From: CAZCZY01 sp964503525
Lineage (GTDB): Bacteria; Patescibacteriota; JAUYIX01
Direction: 5' to 3'
Length of the DNA: 23,003 nt
Assembly (NCBI GenBank): GCA_964503525.1
Contig: CAZCZY010000008.1
Location: forward strand, 1-23,003
Made by a program: the position numbers and the translations under genes. The notes beneath the pieces were generated by a model. The model made no database searches and had not been told where the DNA came from. It saw only the letters and a list, made by a program, of their open reading frames with translations. Below are positions 8,909-16,575 of the stretch, in pieces. Each line of letters begins with the position of its first letter. Position 1 is the first letter of the stretch.

Positions 8909-9835
8909 TTAAAACTCCTGATCCAATATCTCATCCAGCAATTGATCAACAAGGGCGCCGATAATACTGGACACCGCAGACTCGTTATTGGTCTGGACAT
9001 CGACAACGCCCTGTAGCATTGACTGGATTATACCTTCGTACGTTGCACCCGACTGCTTGATCTTATTCGATTTTTCGTCTTTCTTCAGTAAGCCTGAGTT
9101 AGAAGTAGCTTCGATTTTTGATGCCTCAACTATGGAAGAGTGTTTAAGTGCAGCGAGTTGCGCAAGGCCTATTTGCGCAGTCAGTTCATTGCAGCCAATT
9201 TGCAGAGATCTTCCAAATTTATCTAGCGCGTCTGGATCTGTTCCAAACTCTATTGTGCGAAAATCGACGCAATTATCTGGCGTCAGCTGCGGGTCATCCT
9301 GATACCTTATTTTTACTTCATCCTTAATACTCGGATCGATATAACTTGGAAACTGCTTGTCGAACTGTTCATCTATGAATTGCTCGACATCAGCATTTGC
9401 CTCCGTATATAAATAGTCCCCATAATCACTTATCATCGCTCCCTGCCCACCATTGGACGCCGCCATGGTGTTGCCACCAATGCCGCCTTGTTGACCTCCA
9501 ACAACTTTCTCAATCATCTTCTTCGTAACTTGTTCGAGAATAATTTTACGCACCAAATCGACCGAAATCTCCTGTATCTCGACTTCAAAAAATTCTTGGA
9601 TGCGCGGGGGATCGACTACAATGGCGACTGCCAGTTGTGCTTGCGCTTGGCGCCGTTCGATCACACCTGCAATGGCAACTTCACCGATAATGGCGAGTGC
9701 TAGGCCTGCAGCAATAATGCGTGTCCAGGGAATACGCCGGTTTCGTAAGAAGGCCGCTCGCGGCCCAAATGGCAAAAAACGGCCCGCGATTTGGCCAAAA
9801 ACTTTACCCCGCAGATTTTGACCTAGTCTTTTCAT
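8909..9835 (-). CDS. Single-pass membrane protein of the T4SS operon, function unknown
   Basis: The 308-residue protein has a basic N-terminus, one hydrophobic helix (about 38-59) followed by ERRQAQAQ, then a mostly helical, acidic extracytoplasmic region. It contains a Gly-rich loop (113-132) and only two cysteines (C189, C215), spaced suitably for one disulfide. No known domain was recognised. The ATG overlaps the preceding gene's stop (ATGA), and its own stop abuts the start of the TrbL/VirB6-like gene, so it is co-translated with T4SS parts. It may be an assembly or stalk component exposed outside the membrane, in a VirB5/VirB8-like position, but there is no sequence proof. Confidence 0.78.
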   Translation of the reverse strand: MKRLGQNLRGKVFGQIAGRFLPFGPRAAFLRNRRIPWTRIIAAGLALAIIGEVAIAGVIERRQAQAQLAVAIVVDPPRIQEFFEVEIQEISVDLVRKIILEQVTKKMIEKVVGGQQGGIGGNTMAASNGGQGAMISDYGDYLYTEANADVEQFIDEQFDKQFPSYIDPSIKDEVKIRYQDDPQLTPDNCVDFRTIEFGTDPDALDKFGRSLQIGCNELTAQIGLAQLAALKHSSIVEASKIEATSNSGLLKKDEKSNKIKQSGATYEGIIQSMLQGVVDVQTNNESAVSSIIGALVDQLLDEILDQEF

Positions 9836-10911
9836 TTGATTGCCGCAACTAGCGTCTTAAGCAGCGCGCCAATTTCGCCAAGCATATAGATTGTTCGTCC
9901 CGTGGCATACAACGTGTCATCGGGCGAACCGTTGGACGCCAAAATCCGATCAACCGTTTGTTGGATCGCCTGCAAAATTGCTAAGGCATGCGATTGCACT
10001 CCCACCATCGGCTGCGGAACACTTAACTTTGACAACTCACGGTAAATCGACTCCTGCGCCAACTTTATTTTCTCAAGTTGGTCACGATTAAAATGCTGAA
10101 TATCGTTTAGCAAGACCTCAATATTGTACCCGCGTGGAAACGGATTAAACCGCACTATAATCCCAGCGGCTTCTTGATAATACTTTTCTTTAGCAGCTGC
10201 ATCAGTTGCATTAGTAACCTTAATCGAACCAGTATTTACCGTCGGCAACGGCTGACTCGTCGTGCTCAGCAGCTTGTCAAACTCTAACTCGCCCAGTCGC
10301 TCGCCACTCGGCAAGATTTGACTTTCTGCCTTTGCTAAATCTTCCGGTGGTAGTCCTCCCAACCCGCCGACATTTAAGCCGTCGACTTTAGAATCAACCG
10401 GCTGGTATCCGAGCAGTTCCAAAAAGGACGTGTCCGCGCCACCTTCACCGCTCGATCCTTGCGCACCCAAAGCCGAAAGTTTGTCATCCTCTGGTCGCGC
10501 TCCGGGTAAACTATTTGGGTTAAATCCTTTTTCAACTTCTTCCCCGTCGCTAAATCCATCGCCATCAGTATCTGGATTTTTTGCATCGGTTCTGTACCGA
10601 ACCTCGTCCAAATCCCGCAGCCCGTCGTTGTCGCTGTCCAATTTTGAAATCGAAGCAATAGAGTCGGTCGGGATGACCTCGGCAGCTTCATCGCCGTGAC
10701 CACCGGATCCTCCACCGTTTGTACCGGAATCAAGTTGCAAACCAAATGCTGATTGTCCAAAAACGAACATGCCGCCCATAACCAAGGCCACCAGGCCAAC
10801 GCCCAAAACCAATACCGCTGGCCCCACACGGGAAAACAGGGCAGCCGGTCTACCTAGACGCGTAAACTGTCGCACAAAAAATAGGCGAACGTTCTTGAGG
10901 AACTCCTGCAT
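9832..10911 (-). CDS. Membrane-anchored protein with TSP3-like Asp repeats, first gene of the T4SS operon
   Basis: The 359-residue protein has a basic N-terminal segment, one membrane helix (about 29-51) and a Gly-rich linker. Two TSP3-like calcium-binding Asp motifs follow: LDSDNDGLRDLDEV (91-104) and NPDTDGDGFSDGEEV (112-126). A helical C-terminal region (about 235-359) without cysteines completes it. The bulk should lie outside the membrane. It opens the operon about 150 bases downstream of the predicted promoter, and its stop overlaps the next ATG. The same Asp motif type recurs in the 699-residue protein at the other end of the operon, which links both to one machine. The ribosome binding site is weak. 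Function beyond a surface or periplasmic structural role is unknown. Confidence 0.8.
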   Translation of the reverse strand: MQEFLKNVRLFFVRQFTRLGRPAALFSRVGPAVLVLGVGLVALVMGGMFVFGQSAFGLQLDSGTNGGGSGGHGDEAAEVIPTDSIASISKLDSDNDGLRDLDEVRYRTDAKNPDTDGDGFSDGEEVEKGFNPNSLPGARPEDDKLSALGAQGSSGEGGADTSFLELLGYQPVDSKVDGLNVGGLGGLPPEDLAKAESQILPSGERLGELEFDKLLSTTSQPLPTVNTGSIKVTNATDAAAKEKYYQEAAGIIVRFNPFPRGYNIEVLLNDIQHFNRDQLEKIKLAQESIYRELSKLSVPQPMVGVQSHALAILQAIQQTVDRILASNGSPDDTLYATGRTIYMLGEIGALLKTLVAAIK

Positions 10912-10963
10912 GAGCAGAGAAGGTATTCCCTAGGAAGTTAATTTGGTTTTTGCCGCCCTACTA

Positions 10964-10980
10964 ACCGCGTAAAGCGCGGT
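10964..10980 (-). promoter_or_regulatory. Small hairpin in the leader of the T4SS operon
   Basis: ACCGCG and CGCGGT form a perfect 6-bp stem with a 5-base loop, 53 bases upstream of the first start codon. No T-run follows, so it is not a standard terminator. It may affect leader stability or translation. Confidence 0.4.
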
Positions 10981-11012
10981 ATTGCTATTTGGTTTGGAGA
11001 AGTTTGGTTTTC

Positions 11013-11050
11013 CGGACCATTGCGGCCTAATCCGCTAAAAAACTGGTCCG
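11013..11050 (-). promoter_or_regulatory. Two-step hairpin at the 5' end of the T4SS operon leader
   Basis: An outer 7-bp stem (CGGACCA with TGGTCCG) encloses an inner GCGG/CCGC stem. It lies just downstream of the predicted transcription start, so it would form at the 5' end of the mRNA. There is no T-run, so a classical terminator is unlikely. It does not match a riboswitch class I know. Confidence 0.4.
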
Positions 11051-11063
11051 TTTCTTAGGGCTT

Positions 11064-11092
11064 ATTATCCAGAATTTGAACTGTAAAGTCAA
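11064..11092 (-). promoter_or_regulatory. Sigma70-like promoter of the T4SS operon
   Basis: On the minus strand a -35 box TTGACT (11092-11087) and a -10 box GATAAT (11069-11064) are separated by exactly 17 bases; each matches 5 of 6 consensus positions. It lies between the stop of rsmA and the first T4SS operon gene, and gives a leader of about 150 nt. This is the best promoter match I found in the window. Confidence 0.7.
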
Positions 11093-11125
11093 TGTCTAAT
11101 TGCCCTATTTGGGCTGCAAAGGCCT

Positions 11126-11134
11126 TGTGGATAA
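11126..11134 (-). promoter_or_regulatory. Perfect DnaA-box sequence upstream of the T4SS promoter
   Basis: TTATCCACA on the minus strand matches the consensus DnaA box exactly. It lies 3 bases after the rsmA stop and about 34 bases upstream of the -35 box. A one-mismatch copy (TTATCCAGA, plus strand, 11065-11073) overlaps the -10 box. There is no box cluster or AT-rich unwinding region, so this is not an origin. A chance match is possible. Confidence 0.35.
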
Positions 11135-11137
11135 GCT

Positions 11138-12067
11138 TTACTCCTCAAACTGTACTATTTGGCTTAGTGCAGCCCATTTTTCTATAGATATTTCTTGGGC
11201 ACGGACATTGGGGTCAATTTTGGCTGCTTTTAGTGCTTCTTTTGCAGCGTCAATAGAAATATGGAGTCCCCCAGAGAGCGAGTTGAAAAGTTTTTTTCGT
11301 CTGGCAGAAAAACCAGCTTTTACTACGCGGAAAAACTTTTTTTGATCTTTGGGTGCGACGACCGGCTTTTTGTGACGTTCAATTTTTAGTACCGCCGAAT
11401 CAACATTCGGTTGCGGCCAAAAACTCTCGCGAGAAATTATTTGTAGCAGTGATGGCTCGCCAAAAACGCGCACACTAACGGTCAGTAAAGAATAATCTCC
11501 GAGTGGCGCCAAGATTTTTTCCGCAACTTCTTTTTGTAAAGTCAGGACCATGCGCTCCGGCGGGCACGAACTAGACAAAAACAATTGCAGTAAATATCCC
11601 GTGAGGTAATACGGCACGTTGCTGACGACGATGTACTCCTTATCTTCCGCTCGCGTCACTTCGCGCTCGCAAAAAAGTTTGGGTAAATTAATGTTCCGAA
11701 CATCTTCCAAGCGTAACTCGAGATTTTTAGCGCCGGCGCACACGATACGGGTTACCTCCAACAGATACGGGTCGAGATCAAGCGCGACAACACGGCCTGC
11801 GCGCTTTACCATCTCCTGGGTCAAAACACCGCTGCCAGAGCCAATTTCGAGTACTTGGTCGCCCCGCAAAATGTGTGCGCCGGCGATAATTTCGTCCCGG
11901 GCTTTTTTATCAATGAGAAAATTTTGAGCAAACTGCTTAAAGTTGCGCGGCTTTCGTAGCATCGCAAAAACGCGCCTGAGATCATCAATGCTCGTCGGAT
12001 CGATTAGACCCAGCGGCTGACTACGTTTCTTAGATTTGCCGGTTGTAGTCACTAACAGCTTGGCCAA
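11138..12067 (-). CDS. rsmA: 16S rRNA dimethyladenosine transferase RsmA/KsgA
   Basis: RsmA dimethylates two adjacent adenines near the 3' end of 16S rRNA, using S-adenosylmethionine, late in small-subunit assembly. Seen motifs: FAQNFLID (46-53, the family start motif), EIGSGSGVLT (74-83, SAM-binding motif I), LDLD (96-99), SNVPYY (149-154, the catalytic NxPY-type motif with Val instead of the usual Leu) and FWPQPNVDSAVLKI (216-229). The longest frame starts with TTG inside the end of the RpfB-like gene (16-base overlap) and adds about 36 residues before the usual start region. An ATG at 11959 (MLRKPRNFKQ) fits family length better, though neither start has a strong ribosome binding site. The function is firm; the start is uncertain. 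Confidence 0.92.
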   Translation of the reverse strand: MAKLLVTTTGKSKKRSQPLGLIDPTSIDDLRRVFAMLRKPRNFKQFAQNFLIDKKARDEIIAGAHILRGDQVLEIGSGSGVLTQEMVKRAGRVVALDLDPYLLEVTRIVCAGAKNLELRLEDVRNINLPKLFCEREVTRAEDKEYIVVSNVPYYLTGYLLQLFLSSSCPPERMVLTLQKEVAEKILAPLGDYSLLTVSVRVFGEPSLLQIISRESFWPQPNVDSAVLKIERHKKPVVAPKDQKKFFRVVKAGFSARRKKLFNSLSGGLHISIDAAKEALKAAKIDPNVRAQEISIEKWAALSQIVQFEE

Positions 12068-13176
12068 GCGTCCCGGTGCCCCATGGAGATATAGAGGGCG
12101 GCGGCAAATATTTGGTTCGTCGTAAAAATATCCTCATTGCGATAGGGATTCCATGATCCTGCCCAGAGACTCTTTGAGAATTGGAACAGCCCATAGTACG
12201 AACCGCTCTGAGCAAACCGATAGCCCCCACTCTCACACATCATGATTTGTTTGAGATCCTGTGCGCTGACATTGTATTTAGTAGCCGCAGCGTTAATCAA
12301 ATCCGCATAGGTGCCAGTGGCTGGCCCTGTGGACGGAGCTGGGGCCTTGGGGGCTGCTGGCGGGGGTTTAACCTTGGTGCCTCGCAAAACTAATTTGTCG
12401 ACAGCTTCCGTAATCGTTTTTGAGCCAGATTGTTCACGATTAATTTCCTTGCCGTCCTCAAACGTAACTTTGAATGTCTTCTCTAGTTTGCCCTCGCTGC
12501 CTGCAGTTTTTACCACTTCTTCTCCGACATACCGTGCCCCGTCATCCTTATAGGTGGTCTCAAACTTTACGCTTTCGGTTTCTTTTTCTTGTTTTATTTC
12601 GACACGAACCACTGTAATAGACAGATTTGCCACCAACTTGGTCTCATTGGCAGGCTCTACGCGATCGTCAGCATCAAGCGTTATTTGTTTTTCCGCCAAC
12701 ACGTCTTTTACGGTAGCGGCTCGAGTTTTGACGATCTCACTCTTACCATCAGCGACTATCACCACTCCCGGCGCTCGGGAAATGACGATTTTTCCGGATT
12801 GTGGTACGGGTTCGGTAGCAGAAGGGTAGACAACATCAGCAGGATCCAGCACAAATCCCAGTCGCGTAAGCACAAGCACTACGGTTAATTGAGGTGCTGC
12901 AATATCGCCAGCAAATGCCACTGGTGGAGCGATCACATCAAGCGGCAAATCTACTTCGCTCTCGAGATGATTGTCTTCAATTCTAATGCGCCACGGCTGT
13001 GAATTGCTCGCTGCAGTCACCACGGGTTCTGCACTCTTAGGCGCAGGCGCAACAAGCCCTGGTACAAAATCATGCGTATTTGTTTTAACAGAAATTGATC
13101 CGTTCGCGACAGCTGCGACAGGCAAAAGAATTAACACTACCAGTGTTATGGATCCTACTAGAGGAATTCTATGCAT
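12052..13176 (-). CDS. RpfB-like secreted cell-wall hydrolase: DUF348, G5 and transglycosylase domains
   Basis: The 374-residue protein has a signal peptide (1-25), a DUF348-like region in two blocks (about 95-120 and 135-176), a G5-type segment (about 195-268), a Pro/Ala linker (269-285) and a C-terminal resuscitation-promoting-factor/transglycosylase domain (288-374). The last contains MMCESGGYR with the likely catalytic Glu315 and the conserved YYGLFQFS (327-334). C314 and the last residue, C374, could form a disulfide. Such enzymes cleave peptidoglycan glycan strands outside the cell; RpfB of Actinobacteria has the same domain order. It lies 15 bases after the helicase gene and overlaps rsmA, the same order seen near RpfB/KsgA genes in Gram-positives. 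It could serve wall remodelling or help a T4SS cross the wall; the latter is inference. Confidence 0.87.
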   Translation of the reverse strand: MHRIPLVGSITLVVLILLPVAAVANGSISVKTNTHDFVPGLVAPAPKSAEPVVTAASNSQPWRIRIEDNHLESEVDLPLDVIAPPVAFAGDIAAPQLTVVLVLTRLGFVLDPADVVYPSATEPVPQSGKIVISRAPGVVIVADGKSEIVKTRAATVKDVLAEKQITLDADDRVEPANETKLVANLSITVVRVEIKQEKETESVKFETTYKDDGARYVGEEVVKTAGSEGKLEKTFKVTFEDGKEINREQSGSKTITEAVDKLVLRGTKVKPPPAAPKAPAPSTGPATGTYADLINAAATKYNVSAQDLKQIMMCESGGYRFAQSGSYYGLFQFSKSLWAGSWNPYRNEDIFTTNQIFAAALYISMGHRDAWPSC

Positions 13177-13191
13177 TAATTGCTCAATATT

Positions 13192-15426
13192 TTACCCTAC
13201 TTTCTGTAGAGGTGCAAAGTTGACGGAAAGGGTCTTAGAACCGCCTTTATCAAAGGTTACGTCGACCAGATCGTCATCCACACTCGTAATTTTTCCCTCT
13301 CCAAAACTCGGATGTCGCACGCGGTCACCACTTTTGAAGGGATTTTCGAGGATTTCATCACTAAATGGTTCGTCTAAATTGTTTGATCCCGCTGTCCCTT
13401 GTCCCCGGCCAATTTCAAACGAACCAACACCGCTGCTACTTGTATGTTGCACAAGATCTTGCGGAATGTCATCCATAAATCTTGAGCGAGAATTAAACTG
13501 TGTCTCACCGTAGAGCTGACGTTGTTCGGCATAAATTAAAGTCAGGCGTTCCTTGGCGCGCGTCATACCGACATAACAAAGACGTCGCTCTTCTGCTAAC
13601 TCCTTGGGCTCGAGTAGCGCGCGTGAGTGCGGAAAAATTCCTTCTTCCATGCCGATCATGTAGACATGTTTAAATTCCAGACCCTTGGCAGCATGCGCGG
13701 TCATGAGGGTGAGCGCGTCAGCGCGATCGTCGAGTGTATCGATGTCGGAGACCAGTGCAACCTCTTCTAGGAAATCTTCAAGTGACTCGCGCTCACCCGC
13801 AACGGTCAGCAACTCTTTAACGTTTTCGAAACGCGCCTCGCCCTCGTCGGAACCGTCGCGCAAATATTTTTCAAATCCAAATTGCCTGACAACTTGATCG
13901 ATCAATTTTGAGATGCGTCGAATCTTCTTAGCGTCGGACTTAGCAGCGTCGGGTAGTTGTTCGCGCAATTTATAAAGCGACAAACCAAGCTCACGCACTG
14001 CCGTCGCTTTAACTGCATCCAACTCCTTATTATTAGTAGCATCCAACATCGCCGCGAGTAGATCGCCGGAATGTTTTTCTCGAGCCTCCATATATACGCG
14101 TTCACGGGTTTTAGGCCCAAGACCTCTCGCTGGGGTATTGAGCAGCCTCTCAAAGGCAATTCCATCCTTGGGATTAGCCAAGAATTTTAGGTAGGCCAGG
14201 ACGTCTTTGACTTCTTTACGGTCGTAAAACTTGATGCCTCCGATAATGCGGTAGGGCAGATTGGCAAAAAGACACGCTTCTTCAACGGCGCGGGACTGCG
14301 CGTTGGTTCTATATAAGACGACGATGTGATTGAGCGGCGTGTCACTACGCTGCGCCTTGCGTACTCGCTCCACCACATACTGCGCCTCATCGCGCTCGTC
14401 ACGTGCTTCGTGGATCCCGACATTTTCTCCCGCATCATTCTCAGTCCAAAGTTTCTTTTTCTTTTGGCCTTCATTTTTTGCGATGACTGCACCGGCTGCA
14501 TCTAAAACCGTTTGTGTCGAACGGTAATTTTGTTCGAGCAAGACAACTTTGGCGTCCGGATAATCTCGTTCAAATTCCAAAAGGTTTCGCATGTTTGCGC
14601 CACGCCATCCATAGATCGCTTGCCAATCATCACCTACGACTGCGAGATTACGATGTTCGCCTGCAAGAAGTTGTATCAATATGTACTGCGCGTGATTGGT
14701 GTCCTGGTACTCGTCAATATGTATGTAGCGAAATTTGTTTTGATAGCGCGCTAGTACTTCCGGAAATTTCTGGAACACGGTCACGGTCAACATGAGGAGG
14801 TCATCAAAGTCGAGCGCATTGGCCTCGTGCAATTTTTTTTGGTAGCCCGTGTAGACCTTTGCAAAGATTTCTTCGATAAATTCTGAGGCGCGTTCTGTAA
14901 TTTGTTGCGGTGTTTGCAATTCGTTTTTGGCCGAACCAATCATCCCGAGTAACATACGTGGATTAAATTGCTTGGGGTCGAGATGCAATTCTTCCAACAC
15001 AGACTTTACGACATCGATTTGATCTTGACCGTCATAAATCGCAAAGCGCGATTGATAGCCGAGCTGTTCTATTTCTCGGCGCAGTATACGAACACCAAGC
15101 GAATGAAATGTTCCGACGTACGGGATGTCGGCGCGACCACTTGCGCTTGTACCAGGATGATCCCCATTGGCCATAGTCCTACCCTCGAGGACCGTTCCCG
15201 TTAATAGCGTCTTGATTCTCTCGCGCATTTCGCCGGCGGCTTTGTTCGTGAATGTGACGGCCAAGATTGCGCTCGCAGGAACTTTTTTTTCATTAATCAA
15301 ATACGCGATGCGGTGCGTCAAAGCCTTGGTCTTACCTGACCCGGCTCCCGCAATAATCAACAACGGCCCTTCTGTGTGCCGCACCGCCTCCTGTTGTTTT
15401 TTGTTGAGACCAATGAGTCCGCTCAT
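13192..15426 (-). CDS. pcrA: UvrD/PcrA-family superfamily 1 DNA helicase
   Basis: This 744-residue 3'-5' DNA helicase of repair and replication shows the full SF1A motif series: Q motif LNKKQQEAV, Walker A GAGSGKT (27-33), TFTNKAAGEMRERI, IHIDEYQDTNHAQ (motif II), VVGDDWQAIYGWRGA (motif III), LEQNYRST, MTAHAAKGLEF (motif V) and YVGMTRAKERL (motif VI). It also has the C-terminal tudor-like GDRVRHPSFGEG segment typical of PcrA. Motif III has GDDWQ where GDDDQ is more usual. The frame extends 8 codons upstream to a TTG, but the ATG at 15426 is preferred because translation then begins right before the Q motif. Only 27 bases separate this ATG from the upstream terminator, so its promoter or read-through source is unclear. 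Confidence 0.94.
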   Translation of the reverse strand: MSGLIGLNKKQQEAVRHTEGPLLIIAGAGSGKTKALTHRIAYLINEKKVPASAILAVTFTNKAAGEMRERIKTLLTGTVLEGRTMANGDHPGTSASGRADIPYVGTFHSLGVRILRREIEQLGYQSRFAIYDGQDQIDVVKSVLEELHLDPKQFNPRMLLGMIGSAKNELQTPQQITERASEFIEEIFAKVYTGYQKKLHEANALDFDDLLMLTVTVFQKFPEVLARYQNKFRYIHIDEYQDTNHAQYILIQLLAGEHRNLAVVGDDWQAIYGWRGANMRNLLEFERDYPDAKVVLLEQNYRSTQTVLDAAGAVIAKNEGQKKKKLWTENDAGENVGIHEARDERDEAQYVVERVRKAQRSDTPLNHIVVLYRTNAQSRAVEEACLFANLPYRIIGGIKFYDRKEVKDVLAYLKFLANPKDGIAFERLLNTPARGLGPKTRERVYMEAREKHSGDLLAAMLDATNNKELDAVKATAVRELGLSLYKLREQLPDAAKSDAKKIRRISKLIDQVVRQFGFEKYLRDGSDEGEARFENVKELLTVAGERESLEDFLEEVALVSDIDTLDDRADALTLMTAHAAKGLEFKHVYMIGMEEGIFPHSRALLEPKELAEERRLCYVGMTRAKERLTLIYAEQRQLYGETQFNSRSRFMDDIPQDLVQHTSSSGVGSFEIGRGQGTAGSNNLDEPFSDEILENPFKSGDRVRHPSFGEGKITSVDDDLVDVTFDKGGSKTLSVNFAPLQKVG

Positions 15427-15453
15427 AAAGATCCAGGCTAACAGATTCAAATG

Positions 15454-15480
15454 AAAAAGGTGAGCTTTTGCTCACCTTTT
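15454..15480 (-). terminator. Rho-independent terminator after the three small genes
   Basis: GGTGAGC/GCTCACC forms a 7-bp stem with a 4-base loop, extended by an A-run/T-run. On the minus strand it ends in TTTTT, just after the 162-residue gene's stop. It could also act weakly on the plus strand. It is unusually close to the helicase start codon and might attenuate that gene. Confidence 0.8.
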
Positions 15481-15486
15481 GAAGAC

Positions 15487-15975
15487 CTACCCAATTTTGA
15501 TGTTTTTGTCCTTCAGAACACTGAAGAAGGCGCTAGTGAGTAGGAGGTGCAGTGCATCGAGCAACTGTTCAGGATTTGGCGGAAGAGTCGCTACGAACAA
15601 AAACCAATCATCTTCCATGTACTCGCTCGCGAAAGTTGGAATGAATTCGTACGTAGGTACCTTGTATTTCTTTTCTGATAGCTCTCGAACATGGCTCATT
15701 AGCTCGCCAAGACCAGTTTGGTTGAGAATCCTTGTTCTGTTTTTTTCCTTCGCCACATAATGCCGTGCTGCGGGCAAAACCGCATGACATTTAAGGCGTT
15801 CAACTTCTGCCATAGCTTCATAAAGATCCGGTGCAAGTCGTTCCATCATATGCGTGAGGAAAAGCGGGTCACCGAGCGCTTCAATTTCCGCGATCCTGCG
15901 TTCCGCGTTAGCAACTGCAAGAGCTGCAGCCCCCTGCTCCATGCTGTATTCTTTGACAATGCGCCTTTTTTTCAT
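15487..15975 (-). CDS. Hypothetical protein, 162 residues
   Basis: Not recognised. The product is soluble, with a basic start (MKKRRIVKEYSMEQ), an Ala/Glu-rich helical stretch (about 13-70) and a C-terminal part rich in aromatic residues and Pro (about 105-162). No signal peptide or membrane helix is visible. The frame is open further upstream to 16065, but the ATG at 15975 is chosen because AGGA lies 6 bases before it and the upstream gene ends only 8 bases earlier. It is the last of three small genes in one unit and is followed at once by a terminator. Function is unknown. Confidence 0.68.
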   Translation of the reverse strand: MKKRRIVKEYSMEQGAAALAVANAERRIAEIEALGDPLFLTHMMERLAPDLYEAMAEVERLKCHAVLPAARHYVAKEKNRTRILNQTGLGELMSHVRELSEKKYKVPTYEFIPTFASEYMEDDWFLFVATLPPNPEQLLDALHLLLTSAFFSVLKDKNIKIG

Positions 15976-15983
15976 TGCCGTCC

Positions 15984-16250
15984 TCACTGCTCGTCTCGCT
16001 TGATTCCCAAGCGATGGAACCAATCGTAGTAGGTGTCTGTCAATAAGGCATAGAGCGCGCCCCAAGCTTCACCATTGTTGGGGAATATGCGCACAAAGCG
16101 TTTCCATCTCTCATTTAGATCATCATCAGAGAATGGCCGCTTGGGAAATACCGCACAACCCGTAGCCGCATTGTCAGCATCTTCAACCGCTTTCCTCAGT
16201 TCGCCCAAGGCTGTGCCGGCCATATAGGTTGTCCTCATTCTGTTGAGCAT
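15984..16250 (-). CDS. Hypothetical small protein, 88 residues
   Basis: Not recognised. The soluble protein is rich in Trp and Tyr (DLNERWKRFVRIF; ALYALLTDTYYDWFHRLG) with an Asp/Arg-rich middle, suggesting a compact helical fold. GAGGA lies directly before the ATG, unusually close (1-2 bases), so M5 at 16238 is an alternative start with better spacing. It lies 14 bases after the 67-residue gene and 8 bases before the 162-residue gene, so the three are probably co-transcribed. No homology to toxins, antitoxins or DNA-binding domains was recognised. Confidence 0.62.
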   Translation of the reverse strand: MLNRMRTTYMAGTALGELRKAVEDADNAATGCAVFPKRPFSDDDLNERWKRFVRIFPNNGEAWGALYALLTDTYYDWFHRLGIKRDEQ

Positions 16251-16264
16251 TTCCTCGGTCCTGG

Positions 16265-16468
16265 CTATTTCAGAAGATGCTCGCCGCCCTTGGCTTTGAG
16301 CTCATCCTTGCGCCGATAGATCCCTCCAATTTGTCGTCGAATCATTGCGTCTGGAACCTTCATATCAAGTATCACGGCCAGCTGCGTTTCCATCGCGGCT
16401 ATGACTTCTGCTAAACGGAGTAGGTATTCGGGATCGCGTCGATCGTTTTGCTCTTCCAGTACGGCCAT
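16265..16468 (-). CDS. Hypothetical small protein, 67 residues
   Basis: Not recognised. The sequence is almost wholly helical and strongly charged (LRLAEVIAAMETQLAVILDM, then RRQIGGIYRRKDELKAKGGE), compatible with a small coiled-coil or DNA/RNA-associated protein. AGGGAG is placed about 6 bases before the ATG, which supports real translation. It is the first gene after the promoter at 16539-16567. Length and charge resemble antitoxins or small regulators, but no family motif is visible. Confidence 0.6.
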   Translation of the reverse strand: MAVLEEQNDRRDPEYLLRLAEVIAAMETQLAVILDMKVPDAMIRRQIGGIYRRKDELKAKGGEHLLK

Positions 16469-16537
16469 TTAAGACTCCCTGTAGTAGCGACCTCTTAATC
16501 CCTCACTGCCCCCAAAGATGTCAAAGAACGACCCAAT

Positions 16538-16553
16538 TTTTCTACATAGAAAA
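16538..16553. promoter_or_regulatory. Palindromic operator candidate at the -10 box
   Basis: TTTTCTA, two bases (CA), then TAGAAAA form a perfect 7-bp inverted repeat centred on the predicted -10 box of the small-gene promoter. This is a typical geometry for a dimeric repressor site. No regulator is proven; one of the three small proteins could bind it. Confidence 0.45.
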
Positions 16554-16567
16554 TTACAATCTGTCAA
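16539..16567 (-). promoter_or_regulatory. Sigma70-like promoter of the three-gene cluster
   Basis: A perfect -35 TTGACA (minus strand, 16567-16562) and a -10 TAGAAA (16544-16539) are separated by 17 bases, about 70 bases upstream of the first ATG. Confidence 0.6.
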
Positions 16568-16575
16568 GCCCTCCA

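Noticed and set aside
11126..11134. Replication origin near the DnaA box
   Set aside because: Only one perfect and one imperfect box, no dnaA or dnaN gene nearby and no clear AT-rich unwinding element.
12971..13513. 180-residue plus-strand ORF opposite the RpfB-like and helicase genes
   Set aside because: It lies antisense to two well-supported genes, crosses their junction and has a low-complexity Ser/Pro/Arg composition typical of an antisense shadow.
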